A stretch of DNA of 64,000 nt from AC-38 sp033856025 (GTDB lineage: Bacteria > Actinomycetota > Thermoleophilia > Solirubrobacterales > Solirubrobacteraceae), in assembly GCA_033856025.1 (NCBI GenBank), contig JAWVFQ010000026.1:1-64000 (forward strand), read 5' to 3'. This document shows, piece by piece, positions 53,706 to 62,660 of this stretch. The notes beneath the pieces were generated by a model. It saw only the letters and a program-made list of their open reading frames with translations, made no database searches and was not told the origin of the DNA. Within the stretch, counting starts at the first letter, position 1, and each line of letters begins with the position of its first letter. The position numbers and the translations under genes were made by a program.

Positions 53706-54649
53706 CAGCCCATGACCCGCTTGGCGTTGCGCCGGAAGCGCCGGATCTTGCCCAGGTTCATGCGGTAGCGCGCGAGGGTCGAGGTGGGCGGCAGCTCGAA
53801 GCCGCCGACCATCCGGTGGGGGATCAGCGACCAGCCGCCGTCCTGTTCGACCAGATCGCCGCGCACCTGGAAGTTGCGCTGCCAGCGGAACTCGGCGTCG
53901 TGGTCGTGGGCGGTCAGGCAGGCCGGGCCCGACAGCATCGGCGCCTGGGCCGGCACCGAGGCGATCTTCACGCGGTGGGCGCCGCGGTCCACCGAGATCG
54001 GCACGCGCGCGGCGAACGGGAAGCCGTCGGGCGCGACGAGGCTGAGCACCGCGGTGGGATAGCGCTCCCCGAGCTCGTCCATCCGCTCATCCCACGCGTC
54101 GGGCCCGCCCTGCGGCGCGGGCGGCCCCTCCGCCGGCTCCTCGACGTGCCCGGAGCGGACCTCCTCCAGGTGGGAGTCGTGGATCTCCGGGTCGCCGTCG
54201 CCGCGCCACACGAAGACGCGCTCCGGGCGCACGTAGACGTACAGGCGCGCGTAGTACCAGAGGAAGAAGCGCATCATGAATCCCGGCGGCGTCAGCTCCT
54301 GGCTCGCGGGCAGCTTCTCGGCCGACTCGCGCTCGTAGCGCTCGCGGTTGGCCTCCCAGTCCGCGTCGTCGACCTTGGCCGTCCCCTGGACGAGGACCGT
54401 CGGCGGCTCGGTCATCCGGCTGCCGGTGGGGTCGGAGAAGAGCAGCGCCACGCGCGGGTTGCGCCGCGCGTCCAGCGCCTTCTTGGGGTAGCCGGCGCCG
54501 GTCGTCACGTCGATCGCGCCACCGCCGTGCGTGTAGTAGGGCGTGACCGGCCAGGTGATGGGACGGCCGCGCTCGTCGATCGTCGTGTACTCCGTCGTGA
54601 TGAACCGGGCGAAGACGTCCTGCACGTCATCGGGCAGCGAGGCGGTCAC
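53705..54649 (-). CDS. Pyridoxamine 5'-phosphate oxidase-family protein, two split barrels
   Basis: 314 aa with two flavin-type split-barrel units, the first at about 5-130 (TTIDERGRPITWPVTPYYTH, RNPRVALLFSDP) and a second at about 195-300 (SLVAPDGFPFAARVPISVDR). Such proteins bind FMN or F420 in actinobacteria; no substrate can be given. GTG start with TAGTCT 6 bases upstream, overlapping the NUDIX stop, so probably leaderless. Overlaps the epimerase gene at its end. Confidence 0.85.
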   Translation of the reverse strand: MTASLPDDVQDVFARFITTEYTTIDERGRPITWPVTPYYTHGGGAIDVTTGAGYPKKALDARRNPRVALLFSDPTGSRMTEPPTVLVQGTAKVDDADWEANRERYERESAEKLPASQELTPPGFMMRFFLWYYARLYVYVRPERVFVWRGDGDPEIHDSHLEEVRSGHVEEPAEGPPAPQGGPDAWDERMDELGERYPTAVLSLVAPDGFPFAARVPISVDRGAHRVKIASVPAQAPMLSGPACLTAHDHDAEFRWQRNFQVRGDLVEQDGGWSLIPHRMVGGFELPPTSTLARYRMNLGKIRRFRRNAKRVMG

Positions 54650-54655
54650 GGCCCA

Positions 54656-54661
54656 AGACTA
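54656..54661 (-). promoter_or_regulatory. -10 box for the flavin-barrel gene (leaderless)
   Basis: TAGTCT on the minus strand, 6 bases before GTG 54649, overlapping the stop codon of the NUDIX gene. Confidence 0.4.
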
Positions 54662-55297
54662 TTCGTAGCCCGGCTCCCCGGGGAGGACGATCCGCGCGGT
54701 CTCCCCGCTCATCAGCACGCGCGGCTCGACCGGGCGCACCTCCTGCCCGCGCGCGTGCTCGAGCAGGGCGTCGGCGCTGGGGAACCCGCCGATCTGCTCG
54801 AGGTGCTTGATGGTGGGGAAGACGAGGAGGATCTCGCCGCGCGCGTGGGCGTCCAGCGCGCCGGCCGGGGTGTACCAGCGGGCGTCCACGGTCTCCTCGC
54901 CGTCGGGGCGCGGGTCGGCGCCGGGCGGCGCGGCGACGAGGTAGAACCAGGTGTCGAAGCGCGTGCGCACCTCCTTGGGCGTGATCCAGCGCGAGAACGC
55001 GACCAGCGTCGCCGGGTCGCCGAGCGTCACGCTGGCCTCCTCCTCCATCTCGCGCAGCGCGCAGACGCGATGGGCGGCGTCGTCCTCGCCCTCGTGGGCG
55101 TCCACGGCGCCGCCGGGGAAGACCCAGGCGCCGCCCATGAAGCGCGCCTGCGGGTTGCGCTTGACCAGCAGCACCTCCAGCGCGTCGGCTCCGCCGCGCA
55201 GCAGGATCACCGAGGCGGCCTGGCGCGGGACGGTCGGGGCACCCGCGTTGTACTGCTCGCCGCCCGCCTCCAGCTCCTCGCGTCCAACCTCCGTCAC
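54659..55297 (-). CDS. NUDIX hydrolase
   Basis: 212 aa. NUDIX box GGAVDAHEGEDDAAHRVCAL followed by REMEEEASV (G-x5-E-x7-R-E-x-x-E-E) is intact, preceded by ASVILLRGGADALEVLLVKR. Longer than simple MutT, with a C-terminal helical part (FPTIKHLEQIGGF) as in CoA-pyrophosphatase-like NUDIX proteins. GTG 55297 has no ribosome-binding site; TAGCGT lies 8 bases upstream. Divergent from rubredoxin. Confidence 0.88.
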   Translation of the reverse strand: MTEVGREELEAGGEQYNAGAPTVPRQAASVILLRGGADALEVLLVKRNPQARFMGGAWVFPGGAVDAHEGEDDAAHRVCALREMEEEASVTLGDPATLVAFSRWITPKEVRTRFDTWFYLVAAPPGADPRPDGEETVDARWYTPAGALDAHARGEILLVFPTIKHLEQIGGFPSADALLEHARGQEVRPVEPRVLMSGETARIVLPGEPGYE

Positions 55298-55305
55298 GGG
55301 GCCGG

Positions 55306-55315
55306 ACGCTACAGT
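55306..55315. promoter_or_regulatory. Compact bidirectional promoter for NUDIX and rubredoxin genes
   Basis: ACGCTACAGT reads TACAGT on the plus strand (55310-55315, 9 bases before ATG 55325) and TAGCGT on the minus strand (55306-55311, 8 bases before GTG 55297). The two -10 boxes share two bases; start codons are 27 bases apart. Confidence 0.55.
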
Positions 55316-55324
55316 TCCGCGCCG

Positions 55325-55501
55325 ATGGCCGACGCCACACAGCAGTGGATGTGCACCTCCTGCGGATTCATCTACGACCCCGCGGAGGGCGACCCCGACG
55401 GCGGGATCCCGCCGGGGACCGCGTTCGAGGACGTGCCGGGCGACTGGTTCTGCCCCGTGTGCGGCGCGCGCAAGGGCGACTTCGAGCCGTACGAGGGTTG
55501 A
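55325..55501 (+). CDS. Rubredoxin
   Basis: Small Fe(SCys)4 electron carrier, 58 aa. Iron motif CTSCGFIYDPAEGDPDGGIP and FCPVCGARKGDFEPY with the four Cys and the conserved Pro/Gly/Trp residues. Leaderless start; divergent from NUDIX. A following GTG gene may be cotranscribed. Confidence 0.95.
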   Translation: MADATQQWMCTSCGFIYDPAEGDPDGGIPPGTAFEDVPGDWFCPVCGARKGDFEPYEG

Positions 55502-55504
55502 CCT

Positions 55505-55939
55505 GTGGCGGGCTCCGCGACGCCGCGTGAGCTCCGCCGCTTCCTGACGCGCCTCGGCGGGGGCCGGCTGGTCTACGGACGGGCCGTCACGTCGGGCGAC
55601 CACACGGTGGTGCCGGTCTCACGCGTGCGGATCGCCGGGGGCTTCGGCTTCGGCGGGGACGACGAGGGCGGGGGCGGGGGCGCCGTCGACGCGCGGCCGG
55701 TCGGCTTCATCGAGGTGGGGCCGCGCGGCGCGCGCTACGAGTCGATCCCGGCCGGCCACGGCCGGGCGGCGGCCATCGCGGCCGGGCTGGCGGCGGGGGC
55801 CGTGGCGGGGTCGGCGCTCGCGGGCTCCGCGGTCGTCAGGCGGCTCGGGCGCGCGGTCGGTCCGCGCGCCAGGCGGGCGGTGCGCTGGTCGAGCAGACGG
55901 GCGCTGCGCCGGTCGCCTCTGCGATCGCTTCTGCGGTGA
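55505..55939 (+). CDS. GerW/YtfJ-like protein with membrane segment
   Basis: 144 aa. Contains VYGRAVTSGDHTVVPVSRVR, a Gly-rich GFGFGGDDEGGGGG and VGFIEVGPRGARYESI, the pattern of GerW (spore YtfJ) family proteins, which also occur in non-sporulating actinobacteria. A hydrophobic segment (AAAIAAGLAAGAVAGSALAG) and basic tail follow. Role unknown here. Overlaps the convergent bioA region by ~100 bases at its end. Confidence 0.7.
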   Translation: MAGSATPRELRRFLTRLGGGRLVYGRAVTSGDHTVVPVSRVRIAGGFGFGGDDEGGGGGAVDARPVGFIEVGPRGARYESIPAGHGRAAAIAAGLAAGAVAGSALAGSAVVRRLGRAVGPRARRAVRWSSRRALRRSPLRSLLR

Positions 55940-57182
55940 TCTCGACCAGCCGGCGCAGGTCGGCCTCGGCGATGGACAGCGGCGGCATCAGCACGACGAC
56001 GTCGCCGAGCGGGCGCACGATGGCGCCGCGCCGGCGCGCGGCCAGCGTCACCCGGTGGGCCATCCGCTCGTCCAGCGCGAAGTCCGTGAGCTGAATCCCG
56101 GTCATGAAGCCGCAGCGCCGGATCTCGGCCACGGTCTCCAGGGGCTCGACCCAGCGCGCGAGCCAGGTGCCCAGCACCTCGATCTTGGCCTGGAGGCGGC
56201 GGATCGTCTGCTCGCGCTCGAAGATGTCCAGGCTGGCCAGCGCGGCGGCGCAGGCCAGCGGGTTGCCGGTGTACGTGTGGCCGTGGAAGAAGGTCCGCAG
56301 CTCCTCGAAGCGCCCGAGGAAGCCCTCGTACACGCGCTCGGTCGTCAGTGTGGCGGCGAGCGGCAGGTAGCCCCCGGTGACGCCCTTGGCCAGGCACAGG
56401 AAGTCGGGCGTGACGTCCTCGTGCTCGCAGGCGAACATCCGCCCGGTGCGCCCGAACCCCGTCGCCACCTCGTCGGCGATCAGGAACACGCCGTGGCGGT
56501 CGCACAGCTCGCGCACGGCGCGCAGGTAGCCGGGCGGGTGCACGATCATCCCCGCGGCGCCCTGGACCAGCGGCTCCACGATCACCGCGGCGACGGTGTC
56601 GCCGTGCTCGGCCAGCAGGGCCTCCATGTGCGCGGCGTCGCCGGGCTCGGCCTGCCAGGCGTCGAAGAGCAGCGGGCGGTAGAGCGAGTGGAACAGGTCG
56701 ATCCCGCCGACCGAGACCGAGCCGACCGTGTCGCCGTGGTAGGCGTCGCGCAGGGTCACGAAGCCGGTGCGCTGCGTCTCGCCCGCCTGCGCCCACCACT
56801 GGAACGCCATCTTCAGCGCGACCTCGGTGGCCGTGGAGCCGTTGTCGGAGAAGAACACGCGGCTCAGGCCGTCCGGCGCCACGTCGAGCAGCCGTCGCGC
56901 CAGCTCGATCGCCGGGCGGTGGGAGAGCCCGAGCATCGTCGTGTGCGCCACGCGGTCGAGCTGATGGCGGATCGCCGAGTCGATCGCGTGGTGGCGATGC
57001 CCGTGGACGTTGCACCACAGCGACGAGACGCCGTCGATGTAGGCGTTGCCGTCGACGTCGAAGAGCGTGGTCCCCTCGGCGCGCTCGATGACCGGCGCCT
57101 CCTCCTCCGACCACCCCTGCTGCTGCGTGAAGGGATGCCAGAGGACTTCCCGGTCGAGCGCGGCCAGCTCGGAGGAGGTCAC
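55836..57182 (-). CDS. bioA: Adenosylmethionine-8-amino-7-oxononanoate aminotransferase
   Basis: PLP enzyme of biotin synthesis that aminates KAPA to DAPA with SAM as donor. 448 aa. LWHPFTQQQGW at the start, LRDAYHGDTVGSVSVGG, LIADEVATGFGRTGRM and Lys in FLCLAKGVTGGYLPLAA. GTG 57182 is favoured: TAGCTT lies 7 bases upstream. An ATG at 57233 would put the start on top of the divergent gene's own ATG. No other bio genes are adjacent. Confidence 0.93.
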   Translation of the reverse strand: MTSSELAALDREVLWHPFTQQQGWSEEEAPVIERAEGTTLFDVDGNAYIDGVSSLWCNVHGHRHHAIDSAIRHQLDRVAHTTMLGLSHRPAIELARRLLDVAPDGLSRVFFSDNGSTATEVALKMAFQWWAQAGETQRTGFVTLRDAYHGDTVGSVSVGGIDLFHSLYRPLLFDAWQAEPGDAAHMEALLAEHGDTVAAVIVEPLVQGAAGMIVHPPGYLRAVRELCDRHGVFLIADEVATGFGRTGRMFACEHEDVTPDFLCLAKGVTGGYLPLAATLTTERVYEGFLGRFEELRTFFHGHTYTGNPLACAAALASLDIFEREQTIRRLQAKIEVLGTWLARWVEPLETVAEIRRCGFMTGIQLTDFALDERMAHRVTLAARRRGAIVRPLGDVVVLMPPLSIAEADLRRLVEITAEAIAEATGAAPVCSTSAPPAWRADRPRARAA

Positions 57183-57189
57183 GCGGCGC

Positions 57190-57223
57190 AAGCTAGCCCG
57201 TGAAGCGGACGTGAACGTATCCT
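57190..57223. promoter_or_regulatory. Divergent leaderless promoters for bioA and the spermidine-synthase-like gene
   Basis: Minus strand TAGCTT (57190-57195) 7 bases before bioA GTG 57182; plus strand TATCCT (57218-57223) 8 bases before ATG 57232. Neither gene has a ribosome-binding site. Confidence 0.5.
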
Positions 57224-57231
57224 CGCCGGCC

Positions 57232-58728
57232 ATGCCCCGTCGCCCGCCCGTCGCGCTGGTCGTGTTCGTCGTGGGGGCGGCGAGCCTGGGCGCGGAGATC
57301 GCCGCGGCGCGGCTGCTGGCTCCCTACTTCGGCGCGTCGACGATCGTGTGGGCGAACACGATCGCCACGGTGCTCGTGGCGCTGTCCGCCGGCTACTGGC
57401 TGGGCGGGCGCCTGGCCGACCGCAACCCGACCGTGGGCGGGATGTGCGGCCTGGTGCTCGGTGCGGCGCTGCTGCTGGCGGCGGTCCCGTTCGCCGCCGG
57501 GCCGTTCCTGCGCACGTCGGTGCGGGCGTTCGACGCGCTGTCGGCGGGCGCGTTCCTGGGATCGCTGTTCGGGGTGCTGGCCCTGGTCGCCGTGCCGGTC
57601 GTACTGCTGGGCGCGGTGACTCCGTACGCACTGCGCCTCTCGGTGCGCAGCGTCGAGGAGTCCGGCGCGGTGGCCGGGCGGCTGTACGCGATCTCGACGT
57701 TCGGGTCGCTGGTCGGGGTGTTCGTCTCGGCGCTGGTGACCATCCCGTTCCTGGGGACGCGCCGGACGTTCCTCGTCTTCGCGGTGGCGCTGGCCGTGGT
57801 CGGGGTGCTGGGCCTGCGCCGGCGCTGGGCGCTCGCGCCATTGGTACCGATAGTCCTCATCGCGATCCCGGTGGGGACGGTCAAGGGGGAGAACGGGGCG
57901 CGGGTGATCTGGGAGCGCGAGACGCCCTACCAGTACGCGCGCGTGACCGAGTTCCCCGGCGGCCGGCGCGAGCTCGAGCTCAACGAGGGCCAGGCGGTGC
58001 ATTCGGTCTATCGCCCGGACACCGTGCTGACCAACGACTACTGGGACGGGTTCCTCGTGCTGCCGTTCGCGGCGCTGCGCGCCCCACCGCGGCGCGTGGC
58101 GATCCTGGGCAACGCCGCCGGGACGACGGCGCGCGCCTACGCGCGCTTCTTCCCGGGCGCGGCCGTCGACGGGGTGGAGATCGATCGCGCGCTGACCGGC
58201 GTCGGCCGGCGGCTCTTCGGCATGCGCAACCCCCGGCTGCGGACGTACGCGCAGGACGCCCGGCCCTTCCTGGCCCGCCAGGACGACGCGCGCTACGACG
58301 CGATCTTCGTGGACACCTACCGCCAGCCCTACATCCCCTTCTACCTGTCCACACGCGAGTTCTTCGAGCTGGCGCGCGACAAGCTGGCGCCCGGCGGCGT
58401 CGTGGTGCTCAACGTCGGCCACCCCCGCGACTCGCGCCGACTGGAGCGCGTGCTGGCCGCCACGATGCGCGCGGCCTTCCCCACGGTCCTGCGCGACCCG
58501 ATCGAGGACACCAACGTCCTGCTCGTCGCCACGACCTCCCCGGGCGCGGGCGGGGCCCGGCTGCGCGCCGCGGCACGGCGCCTGGACCCCGAGCTGCGCG
58601 CGGTGGCCACAGACGAGGCCCGCCACCTGCGCCCGGGCCTGCGCGGCGGCGACGTCTACACCGACGACCGCGCACCGGTGGAGTGGCTGATCGACACCTC
58701 GATCGTCCGCTACGCCGCGGGCGACTAG
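57232..58728 (+). CDS. Membrane-fused spermidine-synthase-like protein
   Basis: 498 aa. The first ~225 residues hold about seven membrane helices (LVVFVVGAASLGAEIAAARL, ATVLVALSAGYWLGGRLADR); from ~250 on a spermidine-synthase-like methyltransferase fold: VAILGNAAGTTARAYARFFP (SAM-type glycine loop), VDGVEIDRALT, RYDAIFVDTYRQPYIPFYL. Such fusions are common in actinobacteria; whether they make polyamines is unclear. Leaderless start, divergent from bioA. Stop shares a CTAG with the next, convergent gene. Confidence 0.88.
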   Translation: MPRRPPVALVVFVVGAASLGAEIAAARLLAPYFGASTIVWANTIATVLVALSAGYWLGGRLADRNPTVGGMCGLVLGAALLLAAVPFAAGPFLRTSVRAFDALSAGAFLGSLFGVLALVAVPVVLLGAVTPYALRLSVRSVEESGAVAGRLYAISTFGSLVGVFVSALVTIPFLGTRRTFLVFAVALAVVGVLGLRRRWALAPLVPIVLIAIPVGTVKGENGARVIWERETPYQYARVTEFPGGRRELELNEGQAVHSVYRPDTVLTNDYWDGFLVLPFAALRAPPRRVAILGNAAGTTARAYARFFPGAAVDGVEIDRALTGVGRRLFGMRNPRLRTYAQDARPFLARQDDARYDAIFVDTYRQPYIPFYLSTREFFELARDKLAPGGVVVLNVGHPRDSRRLERVLAATMRAAFPTVLRDPIEDTNVLLVATTSPGAGGARLRAAARRLDPELRAVATDEARHLRPGLRGGDVYTDDRAPVEWLIDTSIVRYAAGD

Positions 58729-59414
58729 GAAGTTTGAGGCCGGCGCGCTCCCAAGCCGCCGGAACCTCTGAGCAACGCCAGGTGCGCCGCGGCTTCCTCC
58801 AGAGCCAGCTTCTCGGGTCCCCGCAGTGGCTCTTCTGCCACGACGGCCAAGACGTGGTCCGCTCCGATGGATGTGACGGTCCATCGGTGTGCCCAACTCC
58901 CCTTGAGGGTCCAAGGTTCCGTCGTCCCGGCAACCATCGACGCCGCGACCAGGTGAAGCAGATCCCCATGCGCCGTAGCCGAAGAAACCCGAGCGCGGTC
59001 CGCCTCGAGGACAAACAGCTCTGCCTCCACACGTCGGCGAATGCGCAGGTAATCATGCGTCACGCCGAGGATGAGCTCGAACGCGCGATCCTCCCCATGT
59101 TGTCGGTTTTCCACCTCGGTTGCCATAGCGTCAAATAGAGCGACGCGAAGCTGTTCTATGTCCGCCGCGCGAGTCGCCCCTCTCGTCAAGCGTCTTCGGC
59201 TCGTTACTAGGCTCCTTAGTGCTCGGCGGGCCGGGCCGACTCGGGCCTGTCCCAGCTCGCTCACGGCGACCGCTATCGCGATGATTGGAGCAACCACCGC
59301 TCCGATTAACAGATATGCGAGCGCCTCACGGACCTCAAGCGCCGCTACGGCCACAGTTGCCACGGCGGACGCCGCGATCACAACTGGATAGGGCAGGAAC
59401 GTTCGCTTGGTCAC
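58725..59414 (-). CDS. Hypothetical protein with two N-terminal membrane helices
   Basis: 229 aa. Starts at GTG 59414, 7 bases after TAACCT. Two hydrophobic helices (VVIAASAVATVAVAALEV, ALAYLLIGAVVAPIIAIAVA) are followed by a basic, then mixed soluble region with no recognised domain. The DNA looks visibly less GC-rich than its neighbours, and codons such as CAA, TCT and AGA are frequent, which may mean recent acquisition. Upstream is a small hydrophobic gene on the same strand. Confidence 0.65.
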   Translation of the reverse strand: MTKRTFLPYPVVIAASAVATVAVAALEVREALAYLLIGAVVAPIIAIAVAVSELGQARVGPARRALRSLVTSRRRLTRGATRAADIEQLRVALFDAMATEVENRQHGEDRAFELILGVTHDYLRIRRRVEAELFVLEADRARVSSATAHGDLLHLVAASMVAGTTEPWTLKGSWAHRWTVTSIGADHVLAVVAEEPLRGPEKLALEEAAAHLALLRGSGGLGARRPQTS

Positions 59415-59419
59415 AGTGC

Positions 59420-59629
59420 TTAGGTTACGCCCAACCCGCGAAGCGCCAGCGCGGTAAAGCCCGCGATGGCGCCGAGACCTCCGCCGCGCTGGACCCAGCG
59501 GGCGACGTCTAGATCTTCGAATCCAAGGTCCACAAGGAGCGCCGCGAGCGCCCACGTCGCGCCGGCACCGAGCGCGGCGCCGCCTCCGACGACTTCGCCG
59601 CCTTCCTTGAGCACGTCTCCAAGATCCAC
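59420..59629 (-). CDS. Small hydrophobic protein
   Basis: 69 aa from GTG 59629: a short charged start (LGDVLKEGGEVVGGG), then a hydrophobic helix (GAGATWALAALLVDLGF) and a second (GLGAIAGFTALALRGLGV). No known family. Its stop lies in the -10 box of the downstream membrane gene. Weak coding evidence because of size, but the pairing suggests a two-gene unit. Confidence 0.5.
   Translation of the reverse strand: MDLGDVLKEGGEVVGGGAALGAGATWALAALLVDLGFEDLDVARWVQRGGGLGAIAGFTALALRGLGVT
59422..59427 (-). promoter_or_regulatory. -10 box for the hypothetical membrane gene (leaderless)
   Basis: TAACCT on the minus strand, 7 bases before GTG 59414; overlaps the stop of the small hydrophobic gene. Confidence 0.4.
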
Positions 59630-59683
59630 GCGCCCTTAGAACGGCTCACCTGGCTCGGGCGTGACTCAGACTGGTGAGCTGGG

Positions 59684-60193
59684 TTAGGCGGCGACCAGCT
59701 CGGCCTCGATGAGGCGGGTGCCGCTTGCGGCGATGACGTGCTCGAGGTCCTGGGCGATGGAGGCGATGAGGCGCTGGACCGGCGCGTTGTCGGCCAGCGT
59801 GGTGGCGGTGAAGCGGTGGATGCCGCGCTGCTGGGCCTCGGCGACGAGGGCGCGCGAGAGCGCGCGGCCGACGCCCTGGCCCTGGTAGGGGTCGCCGACG
59901 ACGATCGCGAACTCGGCCGTGTCCGGGCGCTCGCGGTCGCGGACGAAGCGCGCGACGCCCACCAGGTGGGAGGGGTGCTCGGCCTCGACGGCCACCAGGG
60001 CGACGTGGTCGACGCCGTCGAGCTCGGTCAGGTATCGCAGCTCGCCGCGCGTGAAGCTCGGCTTGGGGGAGAGGAAGCGCCGGTACTGGGACTCGGAGCT
60101 GAGCAGGCGCAGGCCGGACAGCAGCAGCGCCTTGTCCGCGGGCTCGATCGGCCGGACTACGACGTCCAGCCCGTTTTCCAGAGTCAGGTTCAC
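59684..60193 (-). CDS. GNAT-family N-acetyltransferase
   Basis: 169 aa. LVVVRPIEPADKALLLSGLR-like N-terminus (VVVRPIEPADKALLL), then VARFVRDRERPDTAEFAIVV and the acetyl-CoA loop PYQGQGVGRALSRALV, and ADNAPVQRLIAS. A stand-alone GNAT similar to Gcn5-related domains of acetyl-CoA-synthetase-like acylators; substrate unknown. GTG 60193 with TAGGTT 6 bases upstream. Confidence 0.9.
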   Translation of the reverse strand: MNLTLENGLDVVVRPIEPADKALLLSGLRLLSSESQYRRFLSPKPSFTRGELRYLTELDGVDHVALVAVEAEHPSHLVGVARFVRDRERPDTAEFAIVVGDPYQGQGVGRALSRALVAEAQQRGIHRFTATTLADNAPVQRLIASIAQDLEHVIAASGTRLIEAELVAA

Positions 60194-60199
60194 ATTTGA

Positions 60200-60205
60200 A
60201 ACCTA
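60200..60205 (-). promoter_or_regulatory. -10 box for the GNAT gene (leaderless)
   Basis: TAGGTT on the minus strand, 6 bases before GTG 60193; no ribosome-binding site. Confidence 0.4.
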
Positions 60206-60259
60206 CCCCGGGCGGGCGCCCGGCTCTGTGGCCGGGGTCACAGCCGGCCGGCGGCGCGG

Positions 60260-61597
<1,338 letters not shown>

Positions 61598-61603
61598 GCT
61601 GGA

Positions 61604-61609
61604 AGCCTA
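61604..61609 (-). promoter_or_regulatory. -10 box for gltA (leaderless)
   Basis: TAGGCT on the minus strand, 6 bases before the gltA ATG. Confidence 0.45.
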
Positions 61610-61620
61610 CGCTTCCGGCG

Positions 61621-61842
61621 TCAGTTGCAGACCGCGCAGCGGCCGGTGGCGCAGGAGCACGTCAGCGCGCCGTCGACCATGCGGGCCGGCCCCCAGCGCC
61701 GCAGCCACTCCAGGGCGACGGGTTCGCTGCGATCGGCCGACCCGCCGGGCCAGGCGCGGTGGAGCAGCGCCGTGGTCAGGCGCTGCTCGTCGCGGTCGCC
61801 CCGGCGGGCGATCGATTCGATGTGGTCGGCGAAATCCTCCAC
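61621..61842 (-). CDS. Small hypothetical protein with Cys-rich C-terminus
   Basis: 73 aa from GTG 61842, preceded at 9 bases by TACCCT (61852-61857). Helical, charged N-terminal part (EDFADHIESIARRGDRDEQR) and a C-terminal CSCATGRCAVCN with four Cys in C-x-C ... C-x2-C, a possible metal site. No family recognised. An in-frame start at 61878 would add 12 residues. Confidence 0.55.
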   Translation of the reverse strand: MEDFADHIESIARRGDRDEQRLTTALLHRAWPGGSADRSEPVALEWLRRWGPARMVDGALTCSCATGRCAVCN

Positions 61843-61851
61843 GCGGGCTTG

Positions 61852-61857
61852 AGGGTA
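61852..61857 (-). promoter_or_regulatory. -10 box for the Cys-rich small gene (leaderless)
   Basis: TACCCT on the minus strand, 9 bases before GTG 61842. Confidence 0.35.
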
Positions 61858-61897
61858 CCCGCGGTCCGGACGCACCAACCCCGGTTGGCGGCGGGCG

Positions 61898-62263
61898 CTA
61901 GGCCGTCTGCGGCGTCTTCTCGATGGCCTGGCGGTACATGTCCATCTGGCCCGCGACGCCCTCGTTGACGTAGCCGTTGATGATCCGCATGCCCTCGACG
62001 CACAGCGTGGCCTCGGTCATGTGGCGCTGGAACTCCGTGTCGTTCTGGACGCCGGCGATCTGGTCGCCGGTCCCGTGCAGCTGGAAGCAGCCGCCCAGGT
62101 CGCTGCCGTTGGGGCTGAGCAGGCAGACGTCGAACTTCTCGATGCGCCCGTCCTGCTGCATGCGCCCGTACAGGCCCACGCCGTCGTTGAAGACCTCCAG
62201 GGCGCGCTCCTCGCGACCCCGTGCCGCGTCGGACCATCCGATGAAGAGCATTTGATCGGCCAT
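61898..62263 (-). CDS. Hypothetical small cytoplasmic protein
   Basis: 121 aa from ATG 62263 with AGGGAG upstream. ALEVFNDGVGLYGRMQQDGR, EKFDVCLLSPNGSDLGGCF and TEATLCVEGMRIINGYVNEG read like a compact alpha/beta domain, similar in feel to small DUF proteins such as DUF3303, but I cannot name the family. No membrane segment or signal. Confidence 0.6.
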   Translation of the reverse strand: MADQMLFIGWSDAARGREERALEVFNDGVGLYGRMQQDGRIEKFDVCLLSPNGSDLGGCFQLHGTGDQIAGVQNDTEFQRHMTEATLCVEGMRIINGYVNEGVAGQMDMYRQAIEKTPQTA

Positions 62264-62318
62264 TCCTGGCTCCCTTGCTTTTGTGGTCCAGATTGCTTTC
62301 CGGACCGGTGGGGCCAGC

Positions 62319-62660
62319 CTAACGCCGCCGCCACCCTCCGCCGAGAAATCTTCCCAGCCGGCCGGCGCGCGGGTTGGCGCTGAACTCCGGCGCGCCGGGC
62401 TCGTAGCGCGGAAGCTGGACCGCCTCGGCCGTGTCGATGGTCAGCGTGACGGCGGTCTCGGTGATGCGACCCACCTCGGGCGCGTCCACGAAGACGTCGC
62501 CGCGGTCGGTGCGCATGACGATCCCATCGAAGATCTGCTCGCGCGCGTTGTCGAGGACGCGCTCGGTGGTCCCGAGCCGCGTGCCGTCGGATGCGTGGAT
62601 CGGCGTGCCGCGTCGCAGCACCTTGTAGGAGATGGCGGGGCCGTCGTCCTCGACCGTCAT
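62319..62660 (-). CDS. PRC-barrel-like (DUF2171-type) small protein
   Basis: 113 aa from ATG 62660, overlapping the dcd stop (ATGA). DGTRLGTTERVLDNAREQIF, DGIVMRTDRGDVFVDAPEVG and ITETAVTLTID fit a small beta-barrel of the PRC-barrel/DUF2171 kind, with a basic C-terminal end (RLGRFLGGGWRRR). Function unknown. Translation is coupled to dcd. Confidence 0.7.
   Translation of the reverse strand: MTVEDDGPAISYKVLRRGTPIHASDGTRLGTTERVLDNAREQIFDGIVMRTDRGDVFVDAPEVGRITETAVTLTIDTAEAVQLPRYEPGAPEFSANPRAGRLGRFLGGGWRRR

Noticed and set aside
53696..55324. Long open frame in front of rubredoxin
   Set aside because: Complement of the flavin-barrel and NUDIX genes; rubredoxin is a complete 58-residue protein from 55325.
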